64,000 nt of DNA. It comes from Methylotenera_A sp963701715. Its GTDB lineage: Bacteria > Pseudomonadota > Gammaproteobacteria > Burkholderiales > Methylophilaceae. The notes under the pieces were generated by a model. That model did not search any database and was not told the origin of the DNA. It worked only from the letters and a program-made list of their open reading frames with translations. This document shows positions 1 through 9,527 of this stretch, one piece after another (the first letter of the stretch is position 1; every line of letters begins with the position of its first letter). A program made the translations under genes and the position numbers. Where the stretch lies: NCBI GenBank assembly GCA_963701715.1, contig CAVPAX010000003.1, forward strand, positions 62,001 to 126,000, read 5' to 3'.

Positions 1-9
1 GTGTGTAAG

Positions 10-1755
10 CTAGTGCTGTTTTACCCAAGTTATAAACTCTTCAAAGGGCATCGGTTTGGCAAAAAAATAACCTTGGCATTTATGAATATTCATTTTTTTT
101 ATCAGTGCCAGGCAATCTTCGTCTTCAACACCTTCAGCCAATACTTCTTTGCCTAAACTGTTTGCTAGCATTGCGATTGATTTTACAATCTCAAAATCGT
201 GCTGCGAATGGCTTATGTCGCGTACAAAAGACTGATCAATTTTGATTAAATTAATTGGCATGGTCCGCAGTCGTGACAGTGATGAAAAACCTGTACCAAA
301 ATCATCCAAGGCAAATCTGAAGCCATTTTCGGATAACTCTTTAATTACAGAGTTAGTAGTTTCGTTATGTTCAAGAATGCCATTTTCTGTCACTTCGAGG
401 ACAATGTCTTTGGGTTTAATTTTCCATAATGCCAGCGCTTGCATCAGTAGATGTGGCAATTCAACGTCATATAAATCTTCTGCACGCAAATTGATGGTGA
501 GATAAATTTTTAAATCATGCTCGTGTAAAAGTTCGCTCGCATATCGACAAGCGGAATTGATTAACCAGCGTGTGAATAATTTACCTTTACCTGCCTTGTT
601 TAAAATTTCGATAGTTAAACTCGGATACACGCTATATTCTTTACTCTCTGCCCATCGTAACAGCAATTCTGCACCGACGCATTTTGAATCTGATAAATTG
701 ACAATAGGCTGGAAAAACAAAGTCAAACTGTCTCCGGCAAATGCTTCTAATACTTTTACTTCCATGTCGTACTGTATGGATAATTGATGTTCTAACTCTT
801 GTGAGAAAATTACAAGATGTTGCTGTTCATGAAGCGCACTTTCCAGCGCCAGTTTAGCGTGGCGATATAAATCATCGGCTTTCTGAGAGGATTTATTAAT
901 GAAGGCACCACCAATTAAAGGTGTTACCAAAATTGATTGATTGCCTACAATTACTATCTGCTCAAATGTCCGTTGTAGTTTCGCAGCGATTAAATTAAGC
1001 TGAATGTCATTATCAAGACTTGAAATCAAGACATCGAACTGTAAGTTGCCGCTATAGTAGAGTTGGTGATCTGGAGAGATATTTTGTTTAAGAATAGCTG
1101 CTATTTTTTTACTTAAGCTCAAAGTGACTGGATGTGAAAAAATAGGATTATTTTTTGCAACTTGAAAGTATATAGAAAACAATCCCAGTAATTTATTTTC
1201 ATGGTTGTTAATCAGTGCATTTTCTATGTTAGGTAATATTTGATTGCTATTTGGTAATTGCGTATTTGCATCAAAATTAATTGCGTAATCGAGCTGTAAT
1301 TGTTGGTGACGGTGATTTGTTTCTGCTACCAAATCAAATAAAAAACAATGTAATTTGGGTGTGCTGGAAATGCCAATTTTCGATTTGAGTTCAAAACAAC
1401 TTAGAAAATCGAAAATGATCTGTGTATTTGCACCATCTTGCATGGCGCTGAGCCATAAAAAAACCAACTGGTTAATATCGCCTGTGAAGGTTTTTAAATC
1501 ATGACCGGGTTGCCAGTTTTCTAACTTGGAATAAATTCGGGCTAAGTAAGTGTTTAATGACAGGTTTTCGGGTGACGCAATTTTCTCAAGCGCTTTAGTG
1601 TTGATGTTCAGTTTTGAGAATACTGTATTGGGCTTAAGTTTGTATGTATATAGTTTTTTTAAAATAGCCTGTTCTGTGTAAGTAATTTCAACTTCTTCTA
1701 ATTCCTCATGCTGTAGTTCTTCGGAGCTTAGTCCTTCTTCTATCATCATCATCAA
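10..1755 (-). CDS. EAL-domain c-di-GMP phosphodiesterase with degenerate GGDEF-like middle
   Basis: Predicted cytoplasmic enzyme that hydrolyses cyclic di-GMP. The C-terminal ~250 residues form an EAL domain. The signature reads ELL (GAELLLRW) instead of EAL, but the catalytic Glu stays, and EVTE, DDFGTG, IKID, EGVE and QGYFFAKP carry the other metal- and substrate-binding residues, so activity is plausible. The middle looks like a GGDEF relic without the GGDEF motif; the N-terminal ~150 residues are unassigned and no membrane segment is obvious. The start has four consecutive Met codons, so the exact start is uncertain by a few codons. It lies 29 bp downstream of an HD-GYP gene on the same strand, placing two c-di-GMP-related genes in tandem. 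The target process is unknown. Confidence 0.88.
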   Translation of the reverse strand: MMMMIEEGLSSEELQHEELEEVEITYTEQAILKKLYTYKLKPNTVFSKLNINTKALEKIASPENLSLNTYLARIYSKLENWQPGHDLKTFTGDINQLVFLWLSAMQDGANTQIIFDFLSCFELKSKIGISSTPKLHCFLFDLVAETNHRHQQLQLDYAINFDANTQLPNSNQILPNIENALINNHENKLLGLFSIYFQVAKNNPIFSHPVTLSLSKKIAAILKQNISPDHQLYYSGNLQFDVLISSLDNDIQLNLIAAKLQRTFEQIVIVGNQSILVTPLIGGAFINKSSQKADDLYRHAKLALESALHEQQHLVIFSQELEHQLSIQYDMEVKVLEAFAGDSLTLFFQPIVNLSDSKCVGAELLLRWAESKEYSVYPSLTIEILNKAGKGKLFTRWLINSACRYASELLHEHDLKIYLTINLRAEDLYDVELPHLLMQALALWKIKPKDIVLEVTENGILEHNETTNSVIKELSENGFRFALDDFGTGFSSLSRLRTMPINLIKIDQSFVRDISHSQHDFEIVKSIAMLANSLGKEVLAEGVEDEDCLALIKKMNIHKCQGYFFAKPMPFEEFITWVKQH

Positions 1756-1784
1756 TTAAAGCTACCTATTAGAACCCTTAAGGT

Positions 1785-3377
1785 TTATATGTAAAAATCA
1801 TTAGGGTTTAGGCCATAGCTATCAGGCGCCAAACTTTTTATTATTCTGTAGGGTTTTCCTGATGGTGTAAGTGGGCTATTTAACAGATTTAGAATCACAG
1901 GTGATGTATAGCGTGACTTATCAGGGCCTAGCAATAGCATTAGTCTTGGCAATAGTCTTCTGACTTGGTTTTGTTGAATGACGACACCTACTTCCCCAGT
2001 GTTAAGTTCCACCAATGAGCTAACAGGATACATGCCCATAAACTGGACAAGCTGGTCAACCAATTCGTTGCTAAACTGCTGTCCGCTTAAAAGATGAATT
2101 TTGTCCAATGCTTCCTGATGAAAAACACCCTTAGCATAAGATTTATGGCTGGTAATGGCACAATAGGTATCAATCAGACCGGCAATCTGCGAAGTTAGAC
2201 TAATTTGACCTTCCCGTAATTGATTGGGATAGCCGCTGCCATCAATACGTTCATGATGTTGTGCTACCATATGCGTCACAGGGAGGGGGATGTCCGGTGT
2301 TTTTTCAAGAATTTTAAGGCTTTCATCTACGTGCTTTTTCGCATATTCATATTCTTCGCGAGAGAGTTTCCCTTCTTTTAGCAGCACATCCGACGAGAGT
2401 TTAACTTTGCCTACATCCTGCAACAACCCAGCCAAGCCAATTTCTTTAATCTGTTTCTTAGAAAGCGCTAAAAAATTACCGAAAGCCATCAAAGTGATTG
2501 AAACATGCAATGCATGATTGTACGAATAATCATCGGTTTGCTTAAGTTTTGCCAGCCATAATAAAGCATCTGGTACGCGACCAATACTGTCGACCATGCT
2601 GTCTAATATTTCACTTACAGCTGTTAAATCAAGATGTTGCTCATTTGCCACTGCTTCAAATATTTCTCTAGTAGCTACTTGTGATTGCTCATAAACTGGG
2701 TAGATCACTGCAATTTCATTTTCGACAGGTGGTTCTTCCTCATAGATAGTCACTCTATAAGTATCATCAAAGCCACCCCTTGCTTTATTATTTTCAATCG
2801 TTTTATCAACGGTTGATTTAAGTTTTTTGCGCCTGAATAAGTTGCTAAAAAAACCACCAATATCTCCGGCGAGCTGCTTAGTGGCGGTTCTCTGCCCTGG
2901 GTTCGTTTCGGTCTGGTAGGGGAAGGCTTCTTGCGCTGCAGTATTCGCGCCATATTTCATGTTGTAAACCGTGCCATCTTGGCTATTGCGTTCAATATTT
3001 TGCGGTGTATGGTGATTCTTTAATTCGCGAAGAATATCTATAAAAGAAGAATTGTTGGAAGGTTGGTATTGCTTGTTCGTGCCCGTTTTTTTGTCTGTAT
3101 CGTTCCTGCTGGGATCCCTTACACGAATCACGGCGCCTTCCCGCTTGATGGCAACATTCTGTTTGGAAGGGGGTGCAAACTGGTTGCCAATAGATCTGGT
3201 GCGGTCGATAAAAACAAATTTGCATATTTCCCGGAGCTTGTCTAAATCGGATTGGTCGTCTAGTAAAAAACCTTGTAGCATAAAGGGTGTGCCTTCCCAA
3301 GGTTTGTCCAGGTCGGTCACATACATGCCGAGTTCAAGTTTTTCGGTAGAAATCTGTTCTTTTTTAAGATCAACCAT
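1785..3377 (-). CDS. HD-GYP domain protein with DUF3391-type N-terminus, variant HD motif
   Basis: The N-terminal ~70 residues resemble the DUF3391 domain that often precedes HD-GYP domains. A variable linker follows, then an HD-GYP domain from about residue 250. Visible are the upstream His (YNHALH), the KKHVD His, the HHE pair and the DGSGYP signature. The HD pair itself reads QD (LLQDVGK), so one conserved metal-ligand His is Gln. HD-GYP enzymes hydrolyse c-di-GMP; this substitution may weaken or abolish catalysis and leave a binding or signalling role (inference). The gene starts 2 bp after the frameshifted deacetylase-family gene and is followed by the EAL gene, so it is probably co-transcribed with both. 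Confidence 0.87.
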   Translation of the reverse strand: MVDLKKEQISTEKLELGMYVTDLDKPWEGTPFMLQGFLLDDQSDLDKLREICKFVFIDRTRSIGNQFAPPSKQNVAIKREGAVIRVRDPSRNDTDKKTGTNKQYQPSNNSSFIDILRELKNHHTPQNIERNSQDGTVYNMKYGANTAAQEAFPYQTETNPGQRTATKQLAGDIGGFFSNLFRRKKLKSTVDKTIENNKARGGFDDTYRVTIYEEEPPVENEIAVIYPVYEQSQVATREIFEAVANEQHLDLTAVSEILDSMVDSIGRVPDALLWLAKLKQTDDYSYNHALHVSITLMAFGNFLALSKKQIKEIGLAGLLQDVGKVKLSSDVLLKEGKLSREEYEYAKKHVDESLKILEKTPDIPLPVTHMVAQHHERIDGSGYPNQLREGQISLTSQIAGLIDTYCAITSHKSYAKGVFHQEALDKIHLLSGQQFSNELVDQLVQFMGMYPVSSLVELNTGEVGVVIQQNQVRRLLPRLMLLLGPDKSRYTSPVILNLLNSPLTPSGKPYRIIKSLAPDSYGLNPNDFYI

Positions 3378-3379
3378 TT

Positions 3380-4302
3380 TTATTTAGCTAAGCTATTAAT
3401 ATGTGCCCATGCGCTTTGTGCTAAGGATGGTAAATGATAACCACCCTCAAGTGAAGATACAATCCTGTTTTTTGCGTATTTTGCTGCAATTTCTTTGATA
3501 AATTCGGTAATCCATACATAATCCTCTTCGATAAGGGTTAAATCCGCTAACGGATCATTTAAATGTGCATCAAACCCGGCCGAAACAAAAACAATCTCTG
3601 GTTTGAATTCTTCTAATGCAGGCAAAACTCTCTCAGAAAGGCTTGTCTGAAGTCTGCTCGCTTGGTATAGGCTGTTAATGGCACATTAATCATGTGGCTA
3701 CTTCGTGTTTCTGCGCCACGGTGTGGATAGAACGGATGTTGAAAGGTTGAGCAAAGCATGACATTTGGATTTCTGCTGAAGATGTCTTCTGTTCCGTCTC
3801 CATGATGAACATCAAAGTCAATAATGGCTGCTCGTTTGATTGAGTATTGTGATAATGCATGTGCGACGCCAACAGCAATATGGTTAAAAATGCAGAAGCC
3901 GGCACTATTGGCGCGTCCGGCATGGTGACCTGGGGGGCGCACACAACAAAACGCATTTTTAGCTTTTCCTGCAAACACTAGATCTGTAGCCATGAGGACT
4001 GCACCGCTCGCATGTAAGGCAGCTGATAGACTCATAGGCCCCATGCTAGTATCGCCATCCAAGCGTACCAATCCTGCCTTGGGTGCAATGTTGTAAATTT
4101 GATCAACATAGTCGGCAGAATGTACTCGCATGAGCTGTACTTTTGTGGCAGCAGGCGCTTCATGAAACTGCAGTTTTTCTTTCAACTCTGATGCCATAAC
4201 CGCATTTTTTATAGCAGTGATGCGAGCGGGTGATTCAGGATGGCTGCCGTCCATAACATGCAGCAAAGTATCTGGGTGCGAAATAAATGCGGAATTTGCC
4301 AT
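3380..4302 (-). pseudogene. Histone deacetylase/acetoin-utilisation family hydrolase, split by one frameshift
   Basis: Two reading frames together give a complete zinc-dependent deacetylase-fold protein of about 307 residues. The first (to about 3613) holds RPPGHHAGR and DFDVHHGDGTEDIF, the zinc and catalytic motifs. The second (from about 3625) holds GFDAHLNDPLA and LEGGY. Family homology switches frame at 3637-3639, where a run of three T on the coding strand would need to be four to restore reading. A homopolymer slip is a typical sequencing error, so the gene may be intact in the organism; a real frameshift would remove the last ~85 residues, including an active-site Asp region. It lies 1 bp after rsgA and 2 bp before the HD-GYP gene. 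The substrate is unknown; bacterial relatives act on acetylated small molecules or proteins. Confidence 0.85.
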
Positions 4303-4303
4303 A

Positions 4304-5185
4304 TTAATCGCGCTGTTCCTGTGCCAAATCTTGATAGAAACTTAGTCTTGAAGTTGATATTGTGCCATGATTTACAGCGTTTATCACGGCACAATCCGGC
4401 TCGTGCAAATGTTTACAGTTGTTAAAGCGGCATTTACCCAAATACGGCCTGAATTCTTTAAAAGCCAACTCAAGTTCTTCCTGGGAAAGATGATGCAGGC
4501 CAAATTCCTGCAAGCCGGGTGAATCAATCAAACTGCTTGTTGCATCCAAATGATAGAGATGTGCGGCTGTGGTAGTATGTTTACCACTATCCAATGCATC
4601 ACTGATTGATTGAGTGCGTACCTGTTGTTCGGGCAGCAATTTATTGATAATGGTGGATTTCCCCATGCCGGATTGACCTACTAGCACACTTTGCTGGTTG
4701 GCAAGATAGGGCTGTAGCGCAGCTATATCCTCTTTGGCTGATAAATATACAACTTCATAGCCTAAGTTTTGATATATCAGGAGCTTACTTTTAGCATCAC
4801 CAGCATCTGCTAAATCGCATTTATTTAACACAATGATCGGTTTGATTTGTGCAGCCTCTGCTGCAACCAAACAACGATTTAACAAAGCCTCATAAAAGCT
4901 CGGATGTGTTGCCAGCACTATAATCATTTGTGTGATGTTGGTTGCGATGGTTTTGCTTTTGAGGGCACTGCTGCGATATAGTATTGATGAGCGTTCTAGA
5001 CATTTTTCCACAACACCTTCAGCAGTGTCGGTGCGTTTGATCATAACCCTATCACCACAGGCTAAATCTGTTTTTTTGCCACGTGTGACACAACTGATGC
5101 GTGACTTATCAGCCAGTTCAACTTCATACCGCTTGCCGTAAGCCGCAACAACCAGGCCCGCTAACATCTTCAGGCCTTGTGACAT
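4304..5185 (-). CDS. rsgA: Ribosome small-subunit-dependent GTPase A
   Basis: Circularly permuted GTPase that helps mature the 30S subunit. It has an N-terminal OB-like domain, NKCDL (G4) ahead of the P-loop GQSGMGKST (G1), DSPG (G3), and a C-terminal zinc motif (CRFNNCKHLHEPDCAV). This permuted order is diagnostic. The length, 293 residues, is normal. The P-loop reads GMGKST where GVGKSS is common, a conservative change. Its start abuts the stop of the preceding small cytochrome gene, and the deacetylase-family gene follows after 1 bp, so translation is probably coupled through the run. Confidence 0.96.
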   Translation of the reverse strand: MSQGLKMLAGLVVAAYGKRYEVELADKSRISCVTRGKKTDLACGDRVMIKRTDTAEGVVEKCLERSSILYRSSALKSKTIATNITQMIIVLATHPSFYEALLNRCLVAAEAAQIKPIIVLNKCDLADAGDAKSKLLIYQNLGYEVVYLSAKEDIAALQPYLANQQSVLVGQSGMGKSTIINKLLPEQQVRTQSISDALDSGKHTTTAAHLYHLDATSSLIDSPGLQEFGLHHLSQEELELAFKEFRPYLGKCRFNNCKHLHEPDCAVINAVNHGTISTSRLSFYQDLAQEQRD

Positions 5186-5497
5186 TTATTTGTCGAATTT
5201 ATAGTAAGTTTGATTTAAATAAGCTGCTACATTAAGTTCTTCATCCTCGAACCATTTAAGTCCAAGCATGGTGTTGCAATTTCGTATTTGAGCTACTAAG
5301 CCCTTGGATGTTTTAACCTTGGCATATTCACGCGTGTAAATGCCAGAGCCGTCACCGCCGTAGCTTGATGCATGGCAGCTGATGCAGTTTTTTTCAACTA
5401 AGGCCTTGCCAGCCTTGGCATCCGCTTTTGCAAACATGTCGTTGGCGACAGCATTGAAGCTTACTAAACATAACAGGATTGATAATGTTTTCATCAT
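5186..5497 (-). CDS. Small periplasmic c-type cytochrome
   Basis: The 103-residue protein has an N-terminal signal peptide (hydrophobic residues ~4-17, probable cleavage after NAVA-N) and a single haem-binding CISCH motif near residue 39. A Met in CNTMLG could be the distal ligand. Size and architecture fit class I mono-haem cytochromes that shuttle electrons in the periplasm; the specific partner is unknown. It lies between the M48 protease gene (19 bp upstream) and rsgA (0 bp gap) on the same strand, an arrangement that suggests co-transcription rather than shared function. Confidence 0.85.
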   Translation of the reverse strand: MMKTLSILLCLVSFNAVANDMFAKADAKAGKALVEKNCISCHASSYGGDGSGIYTREYAKVKTSKGLVAQIRNCNTMLGLKWFEDEELNVAAYLNQTYYKFDK

Positions 5498-5516
5498 AGC
5501 TTATACCCCTAATGCA

Positions 5517-6770
5517 TTAATTTGCAGTATACGTTGCTAATTTAGAAATGCGAATACTCGCAGGAGGGTGTGAGTCATAAAATGCCGAGTGCAATGGATC
5601 TGGTGTAAGCGTAGACGCATTGTCACGGTAAAGCTTTACTAAAGCCTCAATCAAGTGGTTAGCATTCGCGTGTTTTGCAGCGTAATCATCCGCTTCGAAC
5701 TCGTTTTTGCGAGAATAACTCGCCATAAAGGGTCGTAATAAAAATAAAAACACTGGCGACACCAGCAAAAATAAAATTAATGCCATATAGTTGCTGGGAG
5801 CTGTTACGCCCAAGCCGTTGTAAAACCAGGTTTGATTCATTAGCCAACCCAGTAATGCTAATCCTAAAAAGCTAACAAAAAACATTAAGGCGATACGTTT
5901 GATCACATGATGATGTTTAAAATGGCCAAGCTCGTGTGCAAGCACAGCTTCTATTTCTTCAATGTTTAAACGACTTAACAAGGTGTCAAAAAACACTACA
6001 CGCTTGCTGTTACCAAATCCGGTAAAGTAAGCGTTGCCGTGGCTACTGCGTGCAGAACCATCCATCACAAACAATCCTTGCGATTTAAAGCCGCATTTGG
6101 TCAGAAGGGCTTCAATCCGCGATTTAAGATTTTCATCAGCTAAAGGTGTGAATTTGTTAAATAATGGTGCGATAAAAGTAGGGTATACCGCGAGCATCAC
6201 GATATTAAAGATACTCCAAATTACCCATAGATAAAACCACCAATACTGACCAGCCCCTTGCATAAGCCAAAGTGCTGCGAATAGAATAGGCAAGCCTAAA
6301 GCCAAGCCAACAAGGCTGTGTTTGATTAGGTCGCTAAAAAACATTGCTTTGGACATTTTGTTAAAGCCAAACTTTTCATCTACAACAAATGTTTTGTAGT
6401 ATTCGAAAGGTAAGTCAATGATAGCGCTGATAAGCATGGCACTGCAAATGACTAAGGCACCGCGAATGATTTCATGATTAGTCAAAACATTGCGCCAGCT
6501 ATCGTCTATCCATTGCAAACCTCCGCCAATAGTAAAAATGGTTAACAATAAGGCCTGAATTACGACTTCAATAAGTGTGAGTTTTGTTTTCGCCGTGGAG
6601 TAATCTGCAGCTTTTTGATGCGCTTCTAAAGAAATATTTGTTGAAAATGCCGTAGGTACTTGCATGCGCTTTGCCTGCACGTGTGCAATCTGCCGCGACC
6701 CTAACCAAAGCCGCATAAGTGTGGTTGTAATCAGTAGAACAATAAAAATAAGTGTAAGTGTAGATGCCAT
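5517..6770 (-). CDS. M48 family (Ste24-like) membrane zinc metallopeptidase
   Basis: Inner-membrane protease of 417 residues. An N-terminal block of hydrophobic segments, as in the M48 N-terminal domain, precedes the catalytic domain with the zinc motif HELGH (in AHELGHFKHHH) and the downstream third-ligand motif NEFEADDYA. A further hydrophobic hairpin lies between these motifs. Architecture matches Ste24/CAAX-protease-like enzymes rather than the shorter HtpX. Bacteria lack prenylated CAAX substrates, so the true substrate is unknown; membrane-protein quality control is the usual guess. It is the first gene of the minus-strand run and is divergent from orn. Confidence 0.9.
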   Translation of the reverse strand: MASTLTLIFIVLLITTTLMRLWLGSRQIAHVQAKRMQVPTAFSTNISLEAHQKAADYSTAKTKLTLIEVVIQALLLTIFTIGGGLQWIDDSWRNVLTNHEIIRGALVICSAMLISAIIDLPFEYYKTFVVDEKFGFNKMSKAMFFSDLIKHSLVGLALGLPILFAALWLMQGAGQYWWFYLWVIWSIFNIVMLAVYPTFIAPLFNKFTPLADENLKSRIEALLTKCGFKSQGLFVMDGSARSSHGNAYFTGFGNSKRVVFFDTLLSRLNIEEIEAVLAHELGHFKHHHVIKRIALMFFVSFLGLALLGWLMNQTWFYNGLGVTAPSNYMALILFLLVSPVFLFLLRPFMASYSRKNEFEADDYAAKHANANHLIEALVKLYRDNASTLTPDPLHSAFYDSHPPASIRISKLATYTAN

Positions 6771-6869
6771 GAGATTTCTAAATTAAGTTAAACTATAGCT
6801 ATTTTGAAGCATTTGCAGTGCATTGGTTCACTGTTGCTGCAGACATTCGCTATTTTAATGGAAATCATG

Positions 6870-7430
6870 ATGGAAGCTGCAAGTAATAACATTAATAACG
6901 ATAATTTAATCTGGTTGGACATGGAAATGAGTGGCTTGCTGCCGGATTCAGACCGTATTCTAGAACTTGCCGTCGTGATTACAGATGCCGAATTAAATGT
7001 GCTGGGTGAATCGCCTGTATTGGTGATCCATCAATCGGACGCGGTGCTAGATGGCATGGATGCATGGAATAAAGGTACCCATGGCCGTAGCGGCTTGATT
7101 GACAAGGTGAAAGCATCTAAATTAAACGAAGCTGCAGCAGCCGAGCAAATGATTGCGTATATGAAACAATTTGTTCCTGCAGGCAAATCACCTATGTGTG
7201 GCAACTCTATTTGTCAAGATAGGCGATTTATGGCGCGCTACATGCCTGATTTAGAGGCCTACTTTCACTATCGCAATCTTGATGTGAGCGTGTTCAAAGA
7301 ACTTGCCCGCCGTTGGAAACCGGAAATTTATTCAGGTTTTAAAAAAGCCAGCAAGCACGAAGCTTTGGCGGATATTTATGAATCGATTGATGAGCTCAAA
7401 TACTATCGAGAGCATTTTATAGTCAAGTGA
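6870..7430 (+). CDS. orn: Oligoribonuclease
   Basis: 3'-5' exonuclease of the DEDDh family that degrades 2-5-nt RNAs and pGpG. NLIWLDMEMSGL carries the first D and E, and later motifs include the conserved CGNSICQDRRF and KHEALADI regions. The start at 6870 gives 186 residues, close to the usual ~180, and has a GGA element about 7 nt upstream. The same frame is open from 6804, but the extra N-terminal residues have no family counterpart. Since pGpG is the product of EAL enzymes, orn sits functionally close to the c-di-GMP genes at the left edge, although it is on the opposite strand. Confidence 0.95.
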   Translation: MEAASNNINNDNLIWLDMEMSGLLPDSDRILELAVVITDAELNVLGESPVLVIHQSDAVLDGMDAWNKGTHGRSGLIDKVKASKLNEAAAAEQMIAYMKQFVPAGKSPMCGNSICQDRRFMARYMPDLEAYFHYRNLDVSVFKELARRWKPEIYSGFKKASKHEALADIYESIDELKYYREHFIVK

Positions 7431-7450
7431 AATTTTGTTGAGATTCAGAA

Positions 7451-7485
7451 TAAAAAAAGAGGCGTAACATTTAATGTATACGCCC
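7451..7485 (-). terminator. Rho-independent terminator of glgA
   Basis: Inverted repeat GGCGTA...TACGCC (7461-7466/7479-7484), extended inward by ACAT/ATGT around a TTA loop with one bulged A. On the minus strand it is followed by a run of seven T (complement of A-run 7452-7458), positioned downstream of glgA. Confidence 0.75.
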
Positions 7486-7551
7486 CTAGGGAGGAGAAGT
7501 TAGCTTTGGAGAAGCTTAATTAATATTAAGCATCAAATATGCCAACTTTTC

Positions 7552-9012
7552 CTAGTTACTTAATAGCGTTTGTTTGTATAGTTTTAGATAAGCTTTCGCA
7601 CTTGAATCCCAGCTAATATCTTGTTGCATGCCATTTTTCTGAATTTTTTGCCATAATGTCTTGTCTTTCCAAATGGCTAATGCATGTTCAATAGTGACCA
7701 AAAGTGATGCGCTGCTGACGTTTTTCATCACAAATCCTGTAGCAGTATTATTTTTAATTGTGGTTTCAGTAGTGTCGCACACTGAATCCGCCAAACCGCC
7801 AGTGGCATTGACGATGGGGGGAGTGCCGTAAGCTAGACCATATAGCTGATTGAGGCCGCAAGGTTCAAAGCGTGATGGCATAATGAACATATCAGAACCA
7901 GCCATTATGTTGTGGGAAAGATGTTCGTTATAGCCTGTGTTCATAGAGACTTGTGATGGATAGCTTTGAGCAAAGGCATTAAAACTGGCTTCCAGTGGTT
8001 TATCGCCACTGCCTAAAATGGCAAACTGACAGCCTTGCGCAATAAGATGAGGCATAATTTCCGGTAATAAATCAAGCCCTTTTTGATGTGTAAGGCGGCT
8101 CACTACGCCCAATAATGGTGCATCCGCATCAATATGAAGCCCTAACTGTTGCTGTAATGATTTTTTTACTGCCTGCTTACCTGTTAAATTACTGGCACTG
8201 TAATTTTCGACTAGGCTAGGATCTTTTTTAGGTGACCATTCTTCGGTATCAATACCATTTAAGATACCCGTTAAATCATCTTTACGAATTTGCAGCAATC
8301 CTTGCATACCAAAACCAAATTCCTCAGTTTGAATTTCATGCGCATAAGTCGGGCTCACCGTACTCAATTTGTCTGAGTAAAAAAGCCCTGCTTTTAAGAA
8401 TGAGATTTGACCGTGATATTCAAAGCCGCTGATTTGAAAATTCTCTATAGGAAGTTCGAGTGCCTTGAGCCAACTGATATCAAAGCAGCCCTGAAAAGCA
8501 AGGTTATGCAGGCTTAAAATAGACTTGGCCGATGAAAAATCCAGCAATTTCATGTATGCAGGTGCCAAGCCGGTTTGCCAGTCATTACATTGAATCAAAT
8601 CCGGCTGCCAATTTTGAAGCGGACTATTTTTGCTACAAAGCAAGCTGGCGACGCGAGAGAGCACGCCAAACCTAAGTGCGTTATCAAGCCATTCAACCCC
8701 ATTTTTATCGCTGTATGGGCCGCCATCGCGTTCGTACAGATAGGCATTTTGAATAGCAATCACGTCGGTGTCGCTGTCTGGCATTTTACCCATCAATAAA
8801 GTGCAATCTTGTCCAAGCACCTCAATCGTGGCAATTACTGTGGAAGACTTTAGTTTTTCAAGAACTGCATTGTAGCCGGGTAACAATATTTTGATGTCAC
8901 CATCAAATTCAGCTAAATTGTTTAGGGCTTTTGGAAGGGCGCCGCTAACATCTGCAAGTCCGCCGGTTTTAATAAGTGGATGAGCTTCTGAGGTGGCAAA
9001 TAAAACGCGCAA
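7552..9012 (-). CDS. glgA: Glycogen synthase (GT5)
   Basis: Transfers glucose from ADP-glucose to the end of an alpha-1,4-glucan. The ADP-glucose-binding KTGGLAD lies at residues 15-21, and the C-terminal half holds the GT-B motifs PSRFEPCGLNQLYGLAYGT. The length, 486 residues, is typical. It acts with GlgC (19777) and GlgB (17320) in this window. It is transcribed alone, convergent with orn and divergent from crcB, with a terminator downstream at 7451-7485. Confidence 0.97.
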   Translation of the reverse strand: MRVLFATSEAHPLIKTGGLADVSGALPKALNNLAEFDGDIKILLPGYNAVLEKLKSSTVIATIEVLGQDCTLLMGKMPDSDTDVIAIQNAYLYERDGGPYSDKNGVEWLDNALRFGVLSRVASLLCSKNSPLQNWQPDLIQCNDWQTGLAPAYMKLLDFSSAKSILSLHNLAFQGCFDISWLKALELPIENFQISGFEYHGQISFLKAGLFYSDKLSTVSPTYAHEIQTEEFGFGMQGLLQIRKDDLTGILNGIDTEEWSPKKDPSLVENYSASNLTGKQAVKKSLQQQLGLHIDADAPLLGVVSRLTHQKGLDLLPEIMPHLIAQGCQFAILGSGDKPLEASFNAFAQSYPSQVSMNTGYNEHLSHNIMAGSDMFIMPSRFEPCGLNQLYGLAYGTPPIVNATGGLADSVCDTTETTIKNNTATGFVMKNVSSASLLVTIEHALAIWKDKTLWQKIQKNGMQQDISWDSSAKAYLKLYKQTLLSN

Positions 9013-9092
9013 AATTTACTTTCTTTATTATGATGTTGATGCATTATTATATTGTATAAACTGGTGGCTTTAGTATTGTTTTGGGAGCAAAT

Positions 9093-9467
9093 ATGGGATG
9101 GAGCGGTTTTTTAGCAGTAGGCAGTGGCGCTGTTTTGGGAGCATGGATACGCTGGGGATTGGGCGCTATGTTAAATGCCGGCATCTTGCCCATGGGCACG
9201 TTAATCGCTAATTTGGGAGGTGGCCTGCTGATGGGGATGGCAATGGCTTACTTTGTCGCTGTTCCGCATCAAAATGAAATGCGTCTTTTTGTGATGACGG
9301 GTTTTTTGGGCGGGCTGACCACATTTTCAGCATTCTCAGGTGAGGCATTTAATTTGCTAAATAAACAAGAGTACGCTTGGGCTGCAGCACATATTTCAAG
9401 TCATGTTCTAGGATCGCTTTGTATGACAGCAATAGGCTTTGCAGTAGTACATTATTTAAGAAATTGA
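9093..9467 (+). CDS. crcB: Fluoride exporter CrcB/Fluc
   Basis: Small membrane protein of about 124 residues with four hydrophobic segments. Fluc motifs are visible: GTLIANLGGGLLMG and GFLGGLTTFSAFS. Family members are dual-topology dimers that form fluoride channels. The start at 9093 follows a good GGGAG Shine-Dalgarno; a TTG at 9081 in the same frame is less likely. In many Fluc proteins the GxxxxN helix reads NxxGC/S; here NLGGG, a mild difference. No fluoride riboswitch was recognised in the 80 bp upstream. Confidence 0.9.
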   Translation: MGWSGFLAVGSGAVLGAWIRWGLGAMLNAGILPMGTLIANLGGGLLMGMAMAYFVAVPHQNEMRLFVMTGFLGGLTTFSAFSGEAFNLLNKQEYAWAAAHISSHVLGSLCMTAIGFAVVHYLRN

Positions 9468-9480
9468 ATATTTTGATTTA

Positions 9481-9520
9481 GCAATAAAAAAGCCCGAGAA
9501 AACTCGGGCTTTTTTATTGC
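9481..9520. terminator. Bidirectional terminator between crcB and rne
   Basis: Perfect 18-bp inverted repeat around an AAAA loop; the core is AGCCCGAG/CTCGGGCT flanked by A-run and T-run, so it can terminate in both directions. It sits between convergent crcB and rne. Confidence 0.95.
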
Positions 9521-9527
9521 AGGAAAG

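Noticed and set aside
6804..6869. Earlier start for orn
   Set aside because: The extra 22 residues are outside the family and overlap the promoter region shared with the M48 gene.
9013..9092. Fluoride riboswitch ahead of crcB
   Set aside because: No matching pseudoknot pattern or conserved crcB-motif sequence is visible in the 80-bp gap.
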